From Agrobacterium tumefaciens str. B6 (GTDB taxonomy: Bacteria > Pseudomonadota > Alphaproteobacteria > Rhizobiales > Rhizobiaceae): a DNA stretch of 64,000 nucleotides. The DNA lies in assembly GCF_001541315.1 (NCBI RefSeq), contig NZ_LMVK01000007.1, positions 1 through 64,000 on the forward strand, written 5' to 3'. Numbering within the stretch: position 1 is the first letter of the stretch; each line of letters opens with the position of its first letter. This document shows positions 7,945-16,751 of this stretch, piece by piece. The position numbers and the translations under genes were made by a program. Below the pieces are notes generated by a model that searched no databases, was not told the origin of the DNA, and saw only the letters and a list, made by a program, of their open reading frames with translations.

Positions 7945-8497
7945 CGGCGCGCTCCGTACGGTTCCTTGGTTGAAGAAGGGGAATATTGGTTTCAGGGTCG
8001 AAGGACTGTTGCAGCACGAAACTGTCGAGTGAGGTCACCAAGGCGGAAACACCGCCTTCGCCGACAATACAGGATTCAGTCAGCAAATGGCCGCCTTTGA
8101 CCACACCCGCTGCGGTGCGCATGGCGGCATGGCAATGGACGATCGGCTCTCCCTTCATGCTGCGCCCCAGCGTGGCATTGCCGAAGACAAGCCAGGCAGC
8201 ACCGGCGTCGATGGGCTTCGTATAGGCAATGACCGCTCTGCCGGAAGGGTCGGGCGGGGCCACGCAATAGGACAATATGTCAAAATAACCGCCGAGAATG
8301 GTGAGCGAGGCATTCTCAATGCCGTTTTCGAAAAGCGGCCGCACGATGCCATCGTAAAGGCTACGCCCCGGCGCGACGAACAGCCGCACATGGCGCGCAG
8401 ATGGCGAGCGAAGGCTGTTGATGCGCACCGGCGCGGAAATGCCGGGATGGATGAGCGTTCTCGGCCTTGGAAAATGCTGCTGTTCTATTGGTGCCAC
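7931..8497 (-). CDS. PPC/DUF296-like protein, partner of the 135-aa protein
   Basis: Protein of 188 aa. I choose a GTG start at 8497 because GGGAGGAG (8503-8510 on this strand) sits 5 nt before it; a longer frame to 8638 has no such support. Conserved segments are HPGISAPVRINS, PIVHCHAAM, KGGHLLTES and DPETNIPLLQP. These match HPGPITPERFRA, PFLHCHGSW, MGHLLPFET and DEETNFPLFTP of the two-domain protein at 6605-7498. It therefore corresponds to that protein's N-terminal half. It is divergent from the Lrp regulator at 8659, which is the likely controller. Confidence 0.68.
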   Translation of the reverse strand: MAPIEQQHFPRPRTLIHPGISAPVRINSLRSPSARHVRLFVAPGRSLYDGIVRPLFENGIENASLTILGGYFDILSYCVAPPDPSGRAVIAYTKPIDAGAAWLVFGNATLGRSMKGEPIVHCHAAMRTAAGVVKGGHLLTESCIVGEGGVSALVTSLDSFVLQQSFDPETNIPLLQPRNRTERADEHA

Positions 8498-8527
8498 GCC
8501 TGCTCCTCCCTGCTGCCTGTACCTTGC

Positions 8528-8538
8528 AGTACGGTACT
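8528..8538. promoter_or_regulatory. Short palindrome in the PPC/Lrp divergent promoter
   Basis: AGTAC-G-GTACT is a perfect 5-bp inverted repeat about a central base, 18 nt before the ribosome site of the leftward PPC gene. It lies between that gene and the divergent Lrp/AsnC regulator, which makes it a candidate operator. Confidence 0.35.
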
Positions 8539-8658
8539 CAAAAATCAGCCGAAGGTGCTTTCGAATGACACCACCAAACGGCGCGTCGGAAAACACTTCT
8601 TTCGCAGGCTGCCGCCGCGACGGCAGATTTTTTTGCAACGTATTTTGGGGAGGCCGGC

Positions 8659-9177
8659 ATGACGAAGCCGCTAGACAGAATTGACCGCAAAATATTGCGC
8701 ACCCTCCTGGAGAACGGCAGGTTGAGCAATTCGGAGCTTTCGGAAAAGGTGGGGCTCTCGCCCAGCCCCTGCTGGCAGCGCGTCAAGCGGCTGGAAGACG
8801 AAGGGGTCATTCGCGGCTACACCGCCATTCTCGATCAAGCCAAGCTCGGACTGACCGAAACCGTCATCATCGAGGTGATGCTGGAGCGCCACGACGACGA
8901 GGTTCTGGAGCGTTTCGGGGAAGCGATGGCCGCTCTTCCGGAGGTGTTGGAAGCCTATCTGACAACAGGTGAATATGATTATCTCATCAAGGTGGCAGTG
9001 GCGGGAACCGCAGGCTACGAGCAGTTTCTGAGGCGGAAACTCTATAAGATAGAGGGTGTGCGCCACTCCCGATCCTGTTTCGCGCTCAAATGTCTCAAAC
9101 ACACATTATCAGTCGTGCCCGATCCCGAACCTCCTTTAATCGAAGCGGCGGGCATTGGCCGCGTGCCGGCAAGATAG
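8659..9177 (+). CDS. Lrp/AsnC family transcriptional regulator
   Basis: Regulator of 172 aa. The N-terminal HTH is plain (LDRIDRKILRTLLENG, LSNSELSEKVGLS, CWQRVKRLEDEGVI, about residues 5-55). The RAM ligand-binding domain follows, with the glycine-containing TTGEYDYLIKVAV turn near residue 105-117. A GGGAGG site precedes the ATG. Lrp-type proteins form octamers and answer to amino acids or other small ligands. It is divergent from the split PPC gene pair and probably controls it. The last ~20 residues extend past the usual family length. Confidence 0.9.
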   Translation: MTKPLDRIDRKILRTLLENGRLSNSELSEKVGLSPSPCWQRVKRLEDEGVIRGYTAILDQAKLGLTETVIIEVMLERHDDEVLERFGEAMAALPEVLEAYLTTGEYDYLIKVAVAGTAGYEQFLRRKLYKIEGVRHSRSCFALKCLKHTLSVVPDPEPPLIEAAGIGRVPAR

Positions 9178-9500
9178 CGGAATGCATTCCCATTCTTTTG
9201 CAGGGTCTGTCCCTTGAGTTCGCAAAGGCTTCCATCTCGGCCATGGCTGACGCCAATGGATGTTACCCCGCCCCTGCCACGCAAATCCATCCCGGCCAAT
9301 GCCGACGCCATAGCGCATGGCGGCGCATCGGGCTCGACAGTTTATCCACCTCCTGGCATCCGGCCTGCGGCTCTGACGATCGTTGTGGCGCTTGGCATCT
9401 CCCTCGGCAAGCGCTGCAAGAACTCGTCCGATGATCATCACCTGGCAGCGTGATATTATCCCTATTTACCAATATCCTCGGGGTATGTTTTAATCTCGCC

Positions 9501-10664
9501 ATGTTGGAGAAACCAAGGTGTTTCGGGGTATCCACCCTTAAGGCGTTATGCCTTTTGCTGAGTGTTTCTGTATGTCTTTTCCTGGCCTCGTGCGCGCGGC
9601 CAGGCCAGGCGAGTTTGCAGGTCGTGCAGCCGGCAAGGGGCGCGACACAGCAGACAATTCTGGTCGTGACAACGCGCGAACCGGATAAATTGGGCAATAA
9701 CGGCTTCTCCAGCGAAAGAGCCCAATATCCGACCTATCTCCGCATGGTCGTTTCGGTTCCACCGGGACACAGACCGGGGACGATCGAATGGCCACGCGGA
9801 ACACCAAATGCCGCGTCTTCCTTTGCGGTCATCGAAAGCAAAGTTATCTCTCACGAGAAATTCATCGATATGGCTGCAGCCGGGCGCTCGGCTTTGGTCT
9901 TCGTGCACGGTTACAACAACAATTTTCAGGAAAGCCTGTTCCGGCTCGTCCAGATATCGGCCGATGCTGACGCCAGGAGCACACCGATATTGTTTGCGTG
10001 GCCGTCTCGGGGAAATTTCTCGAGCTATCTCGCCGACAGGGATTCCAGCAATTTCTCCCGTGACGAACTCGTGCAAACCCTTGATGATCTCGGCACCAGA
10101 AAAGTCGAGACGAAAATTCTGGCACATAGCATGGGCAGTTGGCTGACCGTCGAGACATTGCGGCAATTGCGCCTTCAGTCGAAAAGTCTTTCCCTTGGCC
10201 AGATCGACCAGGTGATACTTGCCGCGCCTGATATCGACATCGATATCTTCCGGAAGCAACTGAAAGTCGTCGGCAACCTGAAAAAACCGATCATCGTACT
10301 GTCCACAAAGGACGATCTCGCTCTCGCGACATCACGATGGCTCTCAGGTGCATCGGCCAAAGCCGGGGCGCTCGATATCGACGATCCCCGCACCATCGCA
10401 TTGGCCGAAGAACGCAATCTCCAGATCATCGATATTAGCGATTTGAGGGCGCCGACGAGGATCAGACACGACAGATTCGTCACGCTGGCGACCATGCTGC
10501 CCCGGATTCCCTTGAGGGCCCTGACGGCGGGAACGGTGGGAACGGGCACGCTTTCCGTCTCGCCGGCCAACTCCGAGGATGAACGTATTCTCAGGGAGGC
10601 CGCCGAATTGCTGGACGAAGACAACCATCCGGCATTGCCACGTCGATCCGCCGGTTCAATGTAA
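9501..10664 (+). CDS. Alpha/beta hydrolase of the DUF900 family, predicted lipoprotein
   Basis: Protein of 387 aa from the ATG at 9501. The signal peptide ends in a lipobox LASC with Cys31, so it is likely lipid-anchored. The DUF900 fold shows VFVHGYNNNFQES (about 135-147), the GxSxG-like nucleophile motif AHSMGSW near residue 210 and a late Asp/His region. The family hydrolyses unknown esters or amides. The ribosome site before 9501 is weak, and an ATG at 9450 would add 17 residues before the signal. The 273 bases before it (9178-9450) hold no gene I can support. A small secreted protein gene follows 20 nt downstream. Confidence 0.8.
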   Translation: MLEKPRCFGVSTLKALCLLLSVSVCLFLASCARPGQASLQVVQPARGATQQTILVVTTREPDKLGNNGFSSERAQYPTYLRMVVSVPPGHRPGTIEWPRGTPNAASSFAVIESKVISHEKFIDMAAAGRSALVFVHGYNNNFQESLFRLVQISADADARSTPILFAWPSRGNFSSYLADRDSSNFSRDELVQTLDDLGTRKVETKILAHSMGSWLTVETLRQLRLQSKSLSLGQIDQVILAAPDIDIDIFRKQLKVVGNLKKPIIVLSTKDDLALATSRWLSGASAKAGALDIDDPRTIALAEERNLQIIDISDLRAPTRIRHDRFVTLATMLPRIPLRALTAGTVGTGTLSVSPANSEDERILREAAELLDEDNHPALPRRSAGSM

Positions 10665-10684
10665 TAACGCGAGAGGTGAGTGAA

Positions 10685-10933
10685 ATGGAAAGACATCGCA
10701 GATTGTTTCTTCAGCTCATTGGAGCCTTGATACTGGTACCAGGGGCAGCATCCTCGGAAACGGTGGGGCCTCGTGCTCCCGTGGGCAGACGCCCGCCGCC
10801 GCCGCCGAAACGGAAAGAACACACTCCTCCTCCACGAAAGGGCTATCGGTGGATTGAGGGACGATGGGTATGGAATATCCGGCGAAGCCGATATATCTGG
10901 GTGGCCGGGCGGTTTCAACGCCATCGGTCATAG
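10685..10933 (+). CDS. Small exported proline/tryptophan-rich protein with WxxGRW repeats
   Basis: Protein of 82 aa with an N-terminal signal peptide (LFLQLIGALILVPGAASS). A proline-rich linker (RRPPPPPKRK) follows, then two copies of a Y-x-W-x-x-G-R-W/F motif (YRWIEGRWVW and YIWVAGRF). This repeat occurs in small periplasmic or surface proteins of unknown role (YXWXXGXW family). The start at 10685 follows AGAGGTGAG at 10672-10680. It probably shares a transcript with the hydrolase before it. Confidence 0.65.
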   Translation: MERHRRLFLQLIGALILVPGAASSETVGPRAPVGRRPPPPPKRKEHTPPPRKGYRWIEGRWVWNIRRSRYIWVAGRFQRHRS

Positions 10934-11034
10934 GACGAGATCAGGCTATAGCCGCGAAGGATCAGGTCGTCCTGCGCTTTCACAACGACATTCTGCTCCG
11001 CCAAAAATGGTGCCCCCGGAGCAGATTGCATCCT

Positions 11035-11280
11035 CTATGGCCGATGGACATTGCTACGCTTTATCTTGGCTTCAGCGTCGCGACGAGCCACCGCACCGAA
11101 GAGGGGAAGGAGTTGCCAGAGAGCGGAAACCCCGATCAACGTATAGATGATACGCGCAAGGATGGCGCCCGGGCCTCCTAACAAAAGCCCTATGGGATCG
11201 AACTGGAACAGGCCGATAAGAAGCCAGTCAAGCCCGCCGATGACGATAAGAAGCAATGTAATCGTGTTGAGTATACGCAT
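11035..11280 (-). CDS. DUF378 family small membrane protein
   Basis: Protein of 81 aa with two predicted membrane helices (residues ~3-25 and ~38-60) and the family signature GGLDWLLIGLFQFD plus GVSALWQL. The start at 11280 is preferred over 11298 because it follows GGAGCGGCGAG and begins directly with the first helix. It lies 10 nt downstream of the AI-2E-type gene and is probably co-transcribed. DUF378 proteins have no proven function; they often sit near stress or envelope genes. Confidence 0.8.
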   Translation of the reverse strand: MRILNTITLLLIVIGGLDWLLIGLFQFDPIGLLLGGPGAILARIIYTLIGVSALWQLLPLFGAVARRDAEAKIKRSNVHRP

Positions 11281-11290
11281 CTCGCCGCTC

Positions 11291-12328
11291 CTACCCATCT
11301 GAATTTGCAGTTTCGCTGTCTGAAAGGACGGTGGCGAGCCACGTCGTGGAGGCGACCATCGAACAGAAGACGATGAATGTGATCAATATCGGAACCCCTA
11401 TGAAGGCTCCGGCCAGCCCCCACATGAAACTCCAGAAGAACACCGAAAAGATGACCGCAAAAGGCGATATGGCCAGCGATGCACCCGCCAGCCTCGGTTC
11501 GAGGTAACTGCCGATAACGAACTGTATGAGGTTGAGGCTCACAAAGATAAGCAGTGCTGGCTGCCAGGTATCAAACTGGGCAATGGCGAAGAGGGTCGGC
11601 AGGGTCGTCGCCACCAATGGCCCCAGAAACGGAATGTAGTTGAAGGCAAATGCGATGACGCCCCAGGCCGCAGCCAGTTCCAATCCCGCACCGATGGACA
11701 GGAGCCATACGAGCAATCCCGTGAGAATGCTGGCGAAGGTACGCACAAGCATGAAACGGCGAAATTTCATTGCAATGATGCGGCTCGCTGCAAGGATGAT
11801 CTGGCCGTGAGGCTGCGCAGCCGGCAGCCCCAAGCGAACGGCGAAATCCTCGACCTCCAGAAGCCCCAGCATGACGAAGATCAGCACCAGCAGCGTAAAC
11901 CCGCCGAAGCTGTTCAGGCGCCCCGCCGTGCTCTGCAGAACCGACAGCAGTCTGGTGACATCGAACCAGTCCCCGATCGGCCCGGCTATCGCTATGCCAT
12001 GCTGTTCCAGCCAATCCACGACAGCCGAATAAGTGGCTTGCAGGCGGTCGGCATTCATGAACAGCCACTGGCCCAGCCTGCCCAATCCCCAGGCGAGCGA
12101 GGAACCGATCGCGACGATGAAGCCGATCGTGATGATCAACGTGATCAGCAGCGCCAGAAGACGCGGAAGCCTTGTCTGCAAGGCAAGCTGGCAAGGCCAC
12201 ACGATGGCGATGATGAAGAGAGCGAAAAATAAGGGCGCAAAAACCGCTTGCGCTGCGAACAGGAAAGCCAAAACGAGAATGCCGGAAACGAGCATGCCTG
12301 TCATCGGTCTGCGAGGTGCTTCCGGCAT
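11291..12328 (-). CDS. AI-2E family transporter (TqsA/PerM-type membrane protein)
   Basis: Polytopic inner-membrane protein of 345 aa. An N-terminal helix pair (residues ~10-45) is followed by paired helices around 60-80, a soluble middle, and the conserved C-terminal module with FNYIPFLGPLVATTLPTL and the long helix bundle ending in IGVPILITFIVF. Family members export or take up signals or ions (TqsA with AI-2, others with Na+/H+); which applies here cannot be told. AGGAGC precedes the ATG. It is followed by the DUF378 gene and lies 105 bp from the end of the amidohydrolase run. Confidence 0.85.
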   Translation of the reverse strand: MPEAPRRPMTGMLVSGILVLAFLFAAQAVFAPLFFALFIIAIVWPCQLALQTRLPRLLALLITLIITIGFIVAIGSSLAWGLGRLGQWLFMNADRLQATYSAVVDWLEQHGIAIAGPIGDWFDVTRLLSVLQSTAGRLNSFGGFTLLVLIFVMLGLLEVEDFAVRLGLPAAQPHGQIILAASRIIAMKFRRFMLVRTFASILTGLLVWLLSIGAGLELAAAWGVIAFAFNYIPFLGPLVATTLPTLFAIAQFDTWQPALLIFVSLNLIQFVIGSYLEPRLAGASLAISPFAVIFSVFFWSFMWGLAGAFIGVPILITFIVFCSMVASTTWLATVLSDSETANSDG

Positions 12329-12433
12329 TTTCCGCTCCTGACAGCTGCCAAATCGGGCGTGCTCGCTTGTCTCGTGGCCTAAAGCGCTAAAGCTGGCCTT
12401 CGGCGGCCGCCGTAGAGCCCGGATGGATTGATT

Positions 12434-13870
12434 TCAAAGAATGTTTTTATGGATGCGGCCATCCTTCATGATGACGGAAAGGTATTTCTGAGGATTTTCC
12501 ATGATGCTGATGTCATCGAGCGGATTCCCGTCAACGACGATAAGATCTGCCAGTGCATCGGCTTCGATCACACCGAGCTTGCCGGGATAGGGATTGCGGA
12601 AACTGGAAAGTGCCAGCAATTCCGCATTGCCTGATGTCGCCATCTGCAGGATTTCTGCACTTGTGTACCAGTGACGCAGATGCGTGAGCATGAAATTCTG
12701 ACGCGGACCGAGTTGTGGCGAAAACAGAACATCCGACCCCCAGGCCGTCTTGATCCCGTACTTCCGGGCAAACTCATAGATTCTGGGCGTGCCGGCGAAT
12801 AGTTGCTGGATACGCTCCAGACCCGGTCCACTCTGCGATGCCGCGTCCTCCATCGTCAGGAAGGGCTGCATGCTGAGCCATGCTCCCTTGTCGGCGATCA
12901 TTCTCGCCGTTTCCTCATCGATCAGATGGGCGTGCTCGATACAGGCGACACCCGCTGCCAGCGCCCGTTGCACCGCGCGAGGCGTATAGGCGTGGGTCGT
13001 AACATAGGTGTTCCAGTCCCGCGCCACCTCGACGGCTGCCCTCAGCTCTTCCTCGCTGAATGTCGTCATGTCGAGCGGACTTCGCGGAGACGACACACCC
13101 CCGCTTCCGACGATCTTGATCTGCGATGCTCCCTGGAGCAATTGCTCCCGAATACGCAATCTCATCTCGCCTATGTCGTCGACAATTGCCGATGCCCCCA
13201 TCAGCTCGCTTGAGCTTAGCCGCCCTCCATCCCTTGGGATTTCCGTCGGCAAACGTAAATCGCCGTGACCACCTGACGTCGTTATCATCGCCCCGCACGG
13301 GAATATGCGTGGCCCGGGTATCATCCCTGCGTCCACGGCCTGCTTGAATGAAAATACAGGTCCTCCAAGATCGCGCACCGTTGTGAAGCCGCGCATGAGC
13401 GTCCGCTCGGCTTCGGCAGTCGAGGCCGCAAAAATGATACCGGGGTCTCCAGCCAAGAGGATATTAAGGGGAACCGCCGCAAAAATCGTATGCCAGTGAG
13501 CATCGATCAAACCCGGCAGCAGAACACCATTGCGGCAATTTATGACAGTCGCGTCTGCAGGTACCGGATTGTTGGCCGGGTCAACAGCGATGATTTTCCC
13601 GTTTTCTACAAGAACCTGCACACCCGTTTGCACCGTGCCTGATTTACCGTCGAAAAGACGCACCTCGCGGAATACGGTTTTTGACTGGGCTTCCTGGGCA
13701 GTGGAGGACTTCGGCATCCCGGTCGAAAGCGCGGCAGCTGCGAGACCCGCCAGGAATCCCCGTCTCGACAGGGATTCCAGGCGACGCGAGACGGTCTGCA
13801 GCGAAGGATTGAAGCAGCCGCAGCCGGAACCGTGGAGCAGATGGCTATATTTCCGTCCGAAACTTTGCAT
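12434..13870 (-). CDS. Tat-exported metal-dependent amidohydrolase
   Basis: Protein of 478 aa from the ATG at 13870, which has GAGGAG 11 nt upstream; a frame to 13912 lacks that. A twin-arginine signal (SRRGFLAGLAAAALS) points to periplasmic export. The amidohydrolase barrel shows the metal motif DAHWH, further ligands in THAYTP and CIEHAHLID, and the late Asp in WGSDVLF. The C-terminus returns to the beta-sandwich (ADLIVVDGNPLDD). It resembles imidazolonepropionase/prolidase-like enzymes; the substrate may be an acyl-amino acid or dipeptide. It is the last gene of the ArcA run, 107 bp after arcA. Confidence 0.85.
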   Translation of the reverse strand: MQSFGRKYSHLLHGSGCGCFNPSLQTVSRRLESLSRRGFLAGLAAAALSTGMPKSSTAQEAQSKTVFREVRLFDGKSGTVQTGVQVLVENGKIIAVDPANNPVPADATVINCRNGVLLPGLIDAHWHTIFAAVPLNILLAGDPGIIFAASTAEAERTLMRGFTTVRDLGGPVFSFKQAVDAGMIPGPRIFPCGAMITTSGGHGDLRLPTEIPRDGGRLSSSELMGASAIVDDIGEMRLRIREQLLQGASQIKIVGSGGVSSPRSPLDMTTFSEEELRAAVEVARDWNTYVTTHAYTPRAVQRALAAGVACIEHAHLIDEETARMIADKGAWLSMQPFLTMEDAASQSGPGLERIQQLFAGTPRIYEFARKYGIKTAWGSDVLFSPQLGPRQNFMLTHLRHWYTSAEILQMATSGNAELLALSSFRNPYPGKLGVIEADALADLIVVDGNPLDDISIMENPQKYLSVIMKDGRIHKNIL

Positions 13871-13977
13871 GAGGCGTCGTCTCCTCAACAGGGGCTGCCT
13901 GGATGACGGCATCCCATTACGGCAAGACAGGAAGCGCGCGTGTCAGGTGCGCGCTCCCAGCGGTTTCGTGAAATGCT

Positions 13978-15222
13978 TCAATAGTCAACGGCATCGCGGA
14001 CAATCGGGCACGTCATGCAATGGCCGCCGCCACGACCGCGCCCAAGCTCGGCGCCCGTGATCGTAATGACCTCGATGCCCTCCTTGCGAAGCAAGGTATT
14101 GGTGTAGGTGTTTCGGTCATAGGCATAGACGACGCCCGGTGAAGCACATACGAGGTTCGCGCCGCTGTCCCATTGGGTTCGCTCGCGCATATAGTCGTTG
14201 CCGCCGGTCTCCACGACGCGCATCTTTTTCAGGCCGAGGGAATCCCTGACAGTCTCAACAAAGCTGCCCTTGTCCTTGTGCAGCTCGACCCCTCCATTGC
14301 CGTCCGGGCGGAAAGAAAAGGCCTCAATACCGTTGACGATATCCGGATAAAGCAGGACGCAATCACGGTCGGCGAAAGTGAAGACCGTATCAAGGTGCAT
14401 GGCTGCGCGCAGCTTGGGCATGGCGGCGACAATCACACGTTCCGCCGCTCCCTTTTCGAACAAGGCGGCCGCGACCTGGCTGATGGCCTGGCGGGACGTA
14501 CGTTCGCTCATGCCGATCAGGACATTGCCTTTGCCGATCGGCATCACGTCACCGCCTTCCAGCGTGGCAAGGCCCCAGTCCTTGGTCGGATCGCCCCACC
14601 AGACATTGACCTTACCCGCAAAGTCCGGATGAAACTTGTAGATAGCCGTGGTGAGGATCGTTTCCTCATGACGCGCCGGCCAATAAAGCGAGTTGAGGGT
14701 CACGCCGCCGTAGATCCAGCATGTCGTGTCCCGTGTGTAGAGGGTATTCGGCAAAGGTGGCAGGAGATATTCGTTGACCCCCGCAGCATCGCGTATCAGA
14801 GCGAGCTGCTCTCCCCCGACACTGTCCGGAAACTCAAAGGTCGACAATCCGCCGATCAGCGTTTCGGCGAGTTCCCGATCTCCCAGTCCTTCGAGATAGG
14901 ACCTGACCTCATTGAGAAGACCCAGCCCGATCTGGTTGGGCACGACCTGTTGATCGAGAATCCAGGTCCTGGCTTCTGGTATGGCCACGGTTTGCGCCAG
15001 GAGATTGTGCATCTCCAAGACCTCGATTCCGCGATCCCGCATTTTCGTCATGAAGTCGAAATGATCGCGCTTGGCGTTTTCCACCCACAGGACATCGTCA
15101 AAGAGAAGCGCGTCACAATTGCTTGGTGTCAGCCGCTGGTGCGCTCGCCCGGGTGCGCAGACCATGACCTTGCGCAGTTGCCCAACTTCGGAATGAACGC
15201 CAAAAGGTGTCGTTTGTGTCAT
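13978..15222 (-). CDS. arcA: Arginine deiminase
   Basis: Hydrolyses L-arginine to L-citrulline and ammonia in the cytosol. Length 414 aa, normal for the family. The N-terminal [19 protein letters not shown], the central [20 protein letters not shown] and the C-terminal [10 protein letters not shown] with nucleophile Cys402 are all typical, so the enzyme should be active. GAGGCGAAGG precedes the ATG. It is 17 nt downstream of an ArcD-like antiporter, but no ornithine carbamoyltransferase (arcB) or carbamate kinase (arcC) is present. The local set can therefore release ammonia, and could exchange arginine for a product, but cannot make ATP by itself. Confidence 0.95.
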   Translation of the reverse strand: MTQTTPFGVHSEVGQLRKVMVCAPGRAHQRLTPSNCDALLFDDVLWVENAKRDHFDFMTKMRDRGIEVLEMHNLLAQTVAIPEARTWILDQQVVPNQIGLGLLNEVRSYLEGLGDRELAETLIGGLSTFEFPDSVGGEQLALIRDAAGVNEYLLPPLPNTLYTRDTTCWIYGGVTLNSLYWPARHEETILTTAIYKFHPDFAGKVNVWWGDPTKDWGLATLEGGDVMPIGKGNVLIGMSERTSRQAISQVAAALFEKGAAERVIVAAMPKLRAAMHLDTVFTFADRDCVLLYPDIVNGIEAFSFRPDGNGGVELHKDKGSFVETVRDSLGLKKMRVVETGGNDYMRERTQWDSGANLVCASPGVVYAYDRNTYTNTLLRKEGIEVITITGAELGRGRGGGHCMTCPIVRDAVDY

Positions 15223-15239
15223 GACCTTCGCCTCTCAGT

Positions 15240-16670
15240 TTAGGGTGTGATGATACCTGTAAGCAATCCGTAGGCCCCAACCAGGCCTCCGATAATCGTC
15301 ACTGCGAACACGATGAGTTCGGCCGGTGTGAACAATGTGAGTTTCTGTTCGCGCCGTGCCCAGAAGTAGAGAATGGTGCCCGGCACGAACAGCACTGCGA
15401 CAAGCAGGACATATTTCAAACCGGCGGCGGCAAACATGAAGAGCGTGTAGACCACCGCAACCCAGGCGAAGAATTGATCGCGCCCCCGTTGTTCCGGCGT
15501 GGTCTCATAACCCTCACCCCGGCGGGCGACCAGCACGCCGTAACCAGCAACGAGAAGATAGGGCAAGAGCGCCGTCACGCTCGTCATGTCCAGCATGAAG
15601 TTGAATGCATCCCGCGACCAGTAGGTCGAAATGACGAAAAGCGAGACAACGATATTGGTCAGCCAGAGCGCATTTGCGGGCACCCTGTTGCCATTCTGCT
15701 CCGCAAATATTTTCGGCATGTCCTGCGACTTGGCTGCGGCAAAAAGCACTTCAGCGCAAATGAGAGACCAGGCCAGATATGCGCCGAGAACGGAAATCAG
15801 GACGCCGATGGATATGAACACAGCACCCCAATGCCCAACGACCGCTTCGAGAACGCTGGCTATGGATGGCTGTTGAACCGCTGCAATGGCCGATTGGGGC
15901 AAGACCGCGTAGGGCAGCAACGTTACAGCGACCATGAGGCCTGTCACACCGACGAAGCCGAGAATCGTGGCAGAGCCGACGTCAGATCGCTTCTGGGCGA
16001 AGCGGGAATAGACGCTTGCCCCTTCGATGCCGAGGAACACGAAAACGGTGATGAGCATCGTATCCCGCACTTGTGAGACAAGCGACTTCACGGGCATATC
16101 GGCGCCACCGAAAAAGTTCTCGGAAAACTGCGTGTACTTGAAGAATATGATCAACGCCACGATGAAGACCAGGATCGGAACGATCTTGGCAATCGTGACG
16201 ATCGTATTGACGAAAGCCGCCTGCTCCACGCCGCGCAAAATCATGAAATGAAACGCCCATATGCCGACGAGCGATACGATGATTGCCGTCGCGCTGCTTC
16301 CATCTCCGAAGACAGAGGGAAAAAAGCGACCGAGAGTCGAGCCGATCAGAACCCAGTAAAAAACGTTACCAAGGCAACTGCCGAGCCAATAGCCGAAGGC
16401 GGAAAGGAAACCCATGTAGTTTCCAAAACCTTCCTTGGCGTAGGCGAAAACACCTGAATCTATATCCGGCTTCTTCTCCGCGAGAGCCTGGAAGACGCGC
16501 GCGAGCATATACATGCCCGTCCCCGCGATAACCCAGGCGATGATCGCGCCAAAAGGCCCCGTAGCAGATCCGAAGCGGCCCGGAAGGTTGAAAATACCCG
16601 CCCCCACCATGGAGCCGACGACCATTGCCGTCAGCGAGAATAACGTGAGTTTCTGTTGCGACGTTGCCAT
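15240..16670 (-). CDS. arcD: Basic amino-acid antiporter, ArcD-like (APC superfamily)
   Basis: Inner-membrane exchanger of 476 aa with about 12-13 helices, probably swapping arginine for ornithine or citrulline. The family start is clear: MATSQQKLTLFSLTAMVVGS then VGAGIFNLPGRFG and FAYAKEGFGNYMGF. The start at 16670 has GGGAGAGG 8 nt upstream; the ATG at 16676 is too near it. It is followed 17 nt later by arcA and preceded after 81 nt by a close paralogue of identical length. The 16671-16751 gap is AT-rich. Whether it carries citrulline rather than ornithine is open because arcB is missing. Confidence 0.85.
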   Translation of the reverse strand: MATSQQKLTLFSLTAMVVGSMVGAGIFNLPGRFGSATGPFGAIIAWVIAGTGMYMLARVFQALAEKKPDIDSGVFAYAKEGFGNYMGFLSAFGYWLGSCLGNVFYWVLIGSTLGRFFPSVFGDGSSATAIIVSLVGIWAFHFMILRGVEQAAFVNTIVTIAKIVPILVFIVALIIFFKYTQFSENFFGGADMPVKSLVSQVRDTMLITVFVFLGIEGASVYSRFAQKRSDVGSATILGFVGVTGLMVAVTLLPYAVLPQSAIAAVQQPSIASVLEAVVGHWGAVFISIGVLISVLGAYLAWSLICAEVLFAAAKSQDMPKIFAEQNGNRVPANALWLTNIVVSLFVISTYWSRDAFNFMLDMTSVTALLPYLLVAGYGVLVARRGEGYETTPEQRGRDQFFAWVAVVYTLFMFAAAGLKYVLLVAVLFVPGTILYFWARREQKLTLFTPAELIVFAVTIIGGLVGAYGLLTGIITP

Positions 16671-16751
16671 AAACATACCTCTCCCATTAAAGTATAAATT
16701 CAGCATAAAGCCCACAAAAGCGAGCAAACACCTCTACGCCAATCGCAAAAA

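Noticed and set aside
14173-15243. 356-aa plus-strand frame opposite arcA
   Set aside because: Lies wholly antisense to a clear arginine deiminase; composition is typical of a shadow frame.
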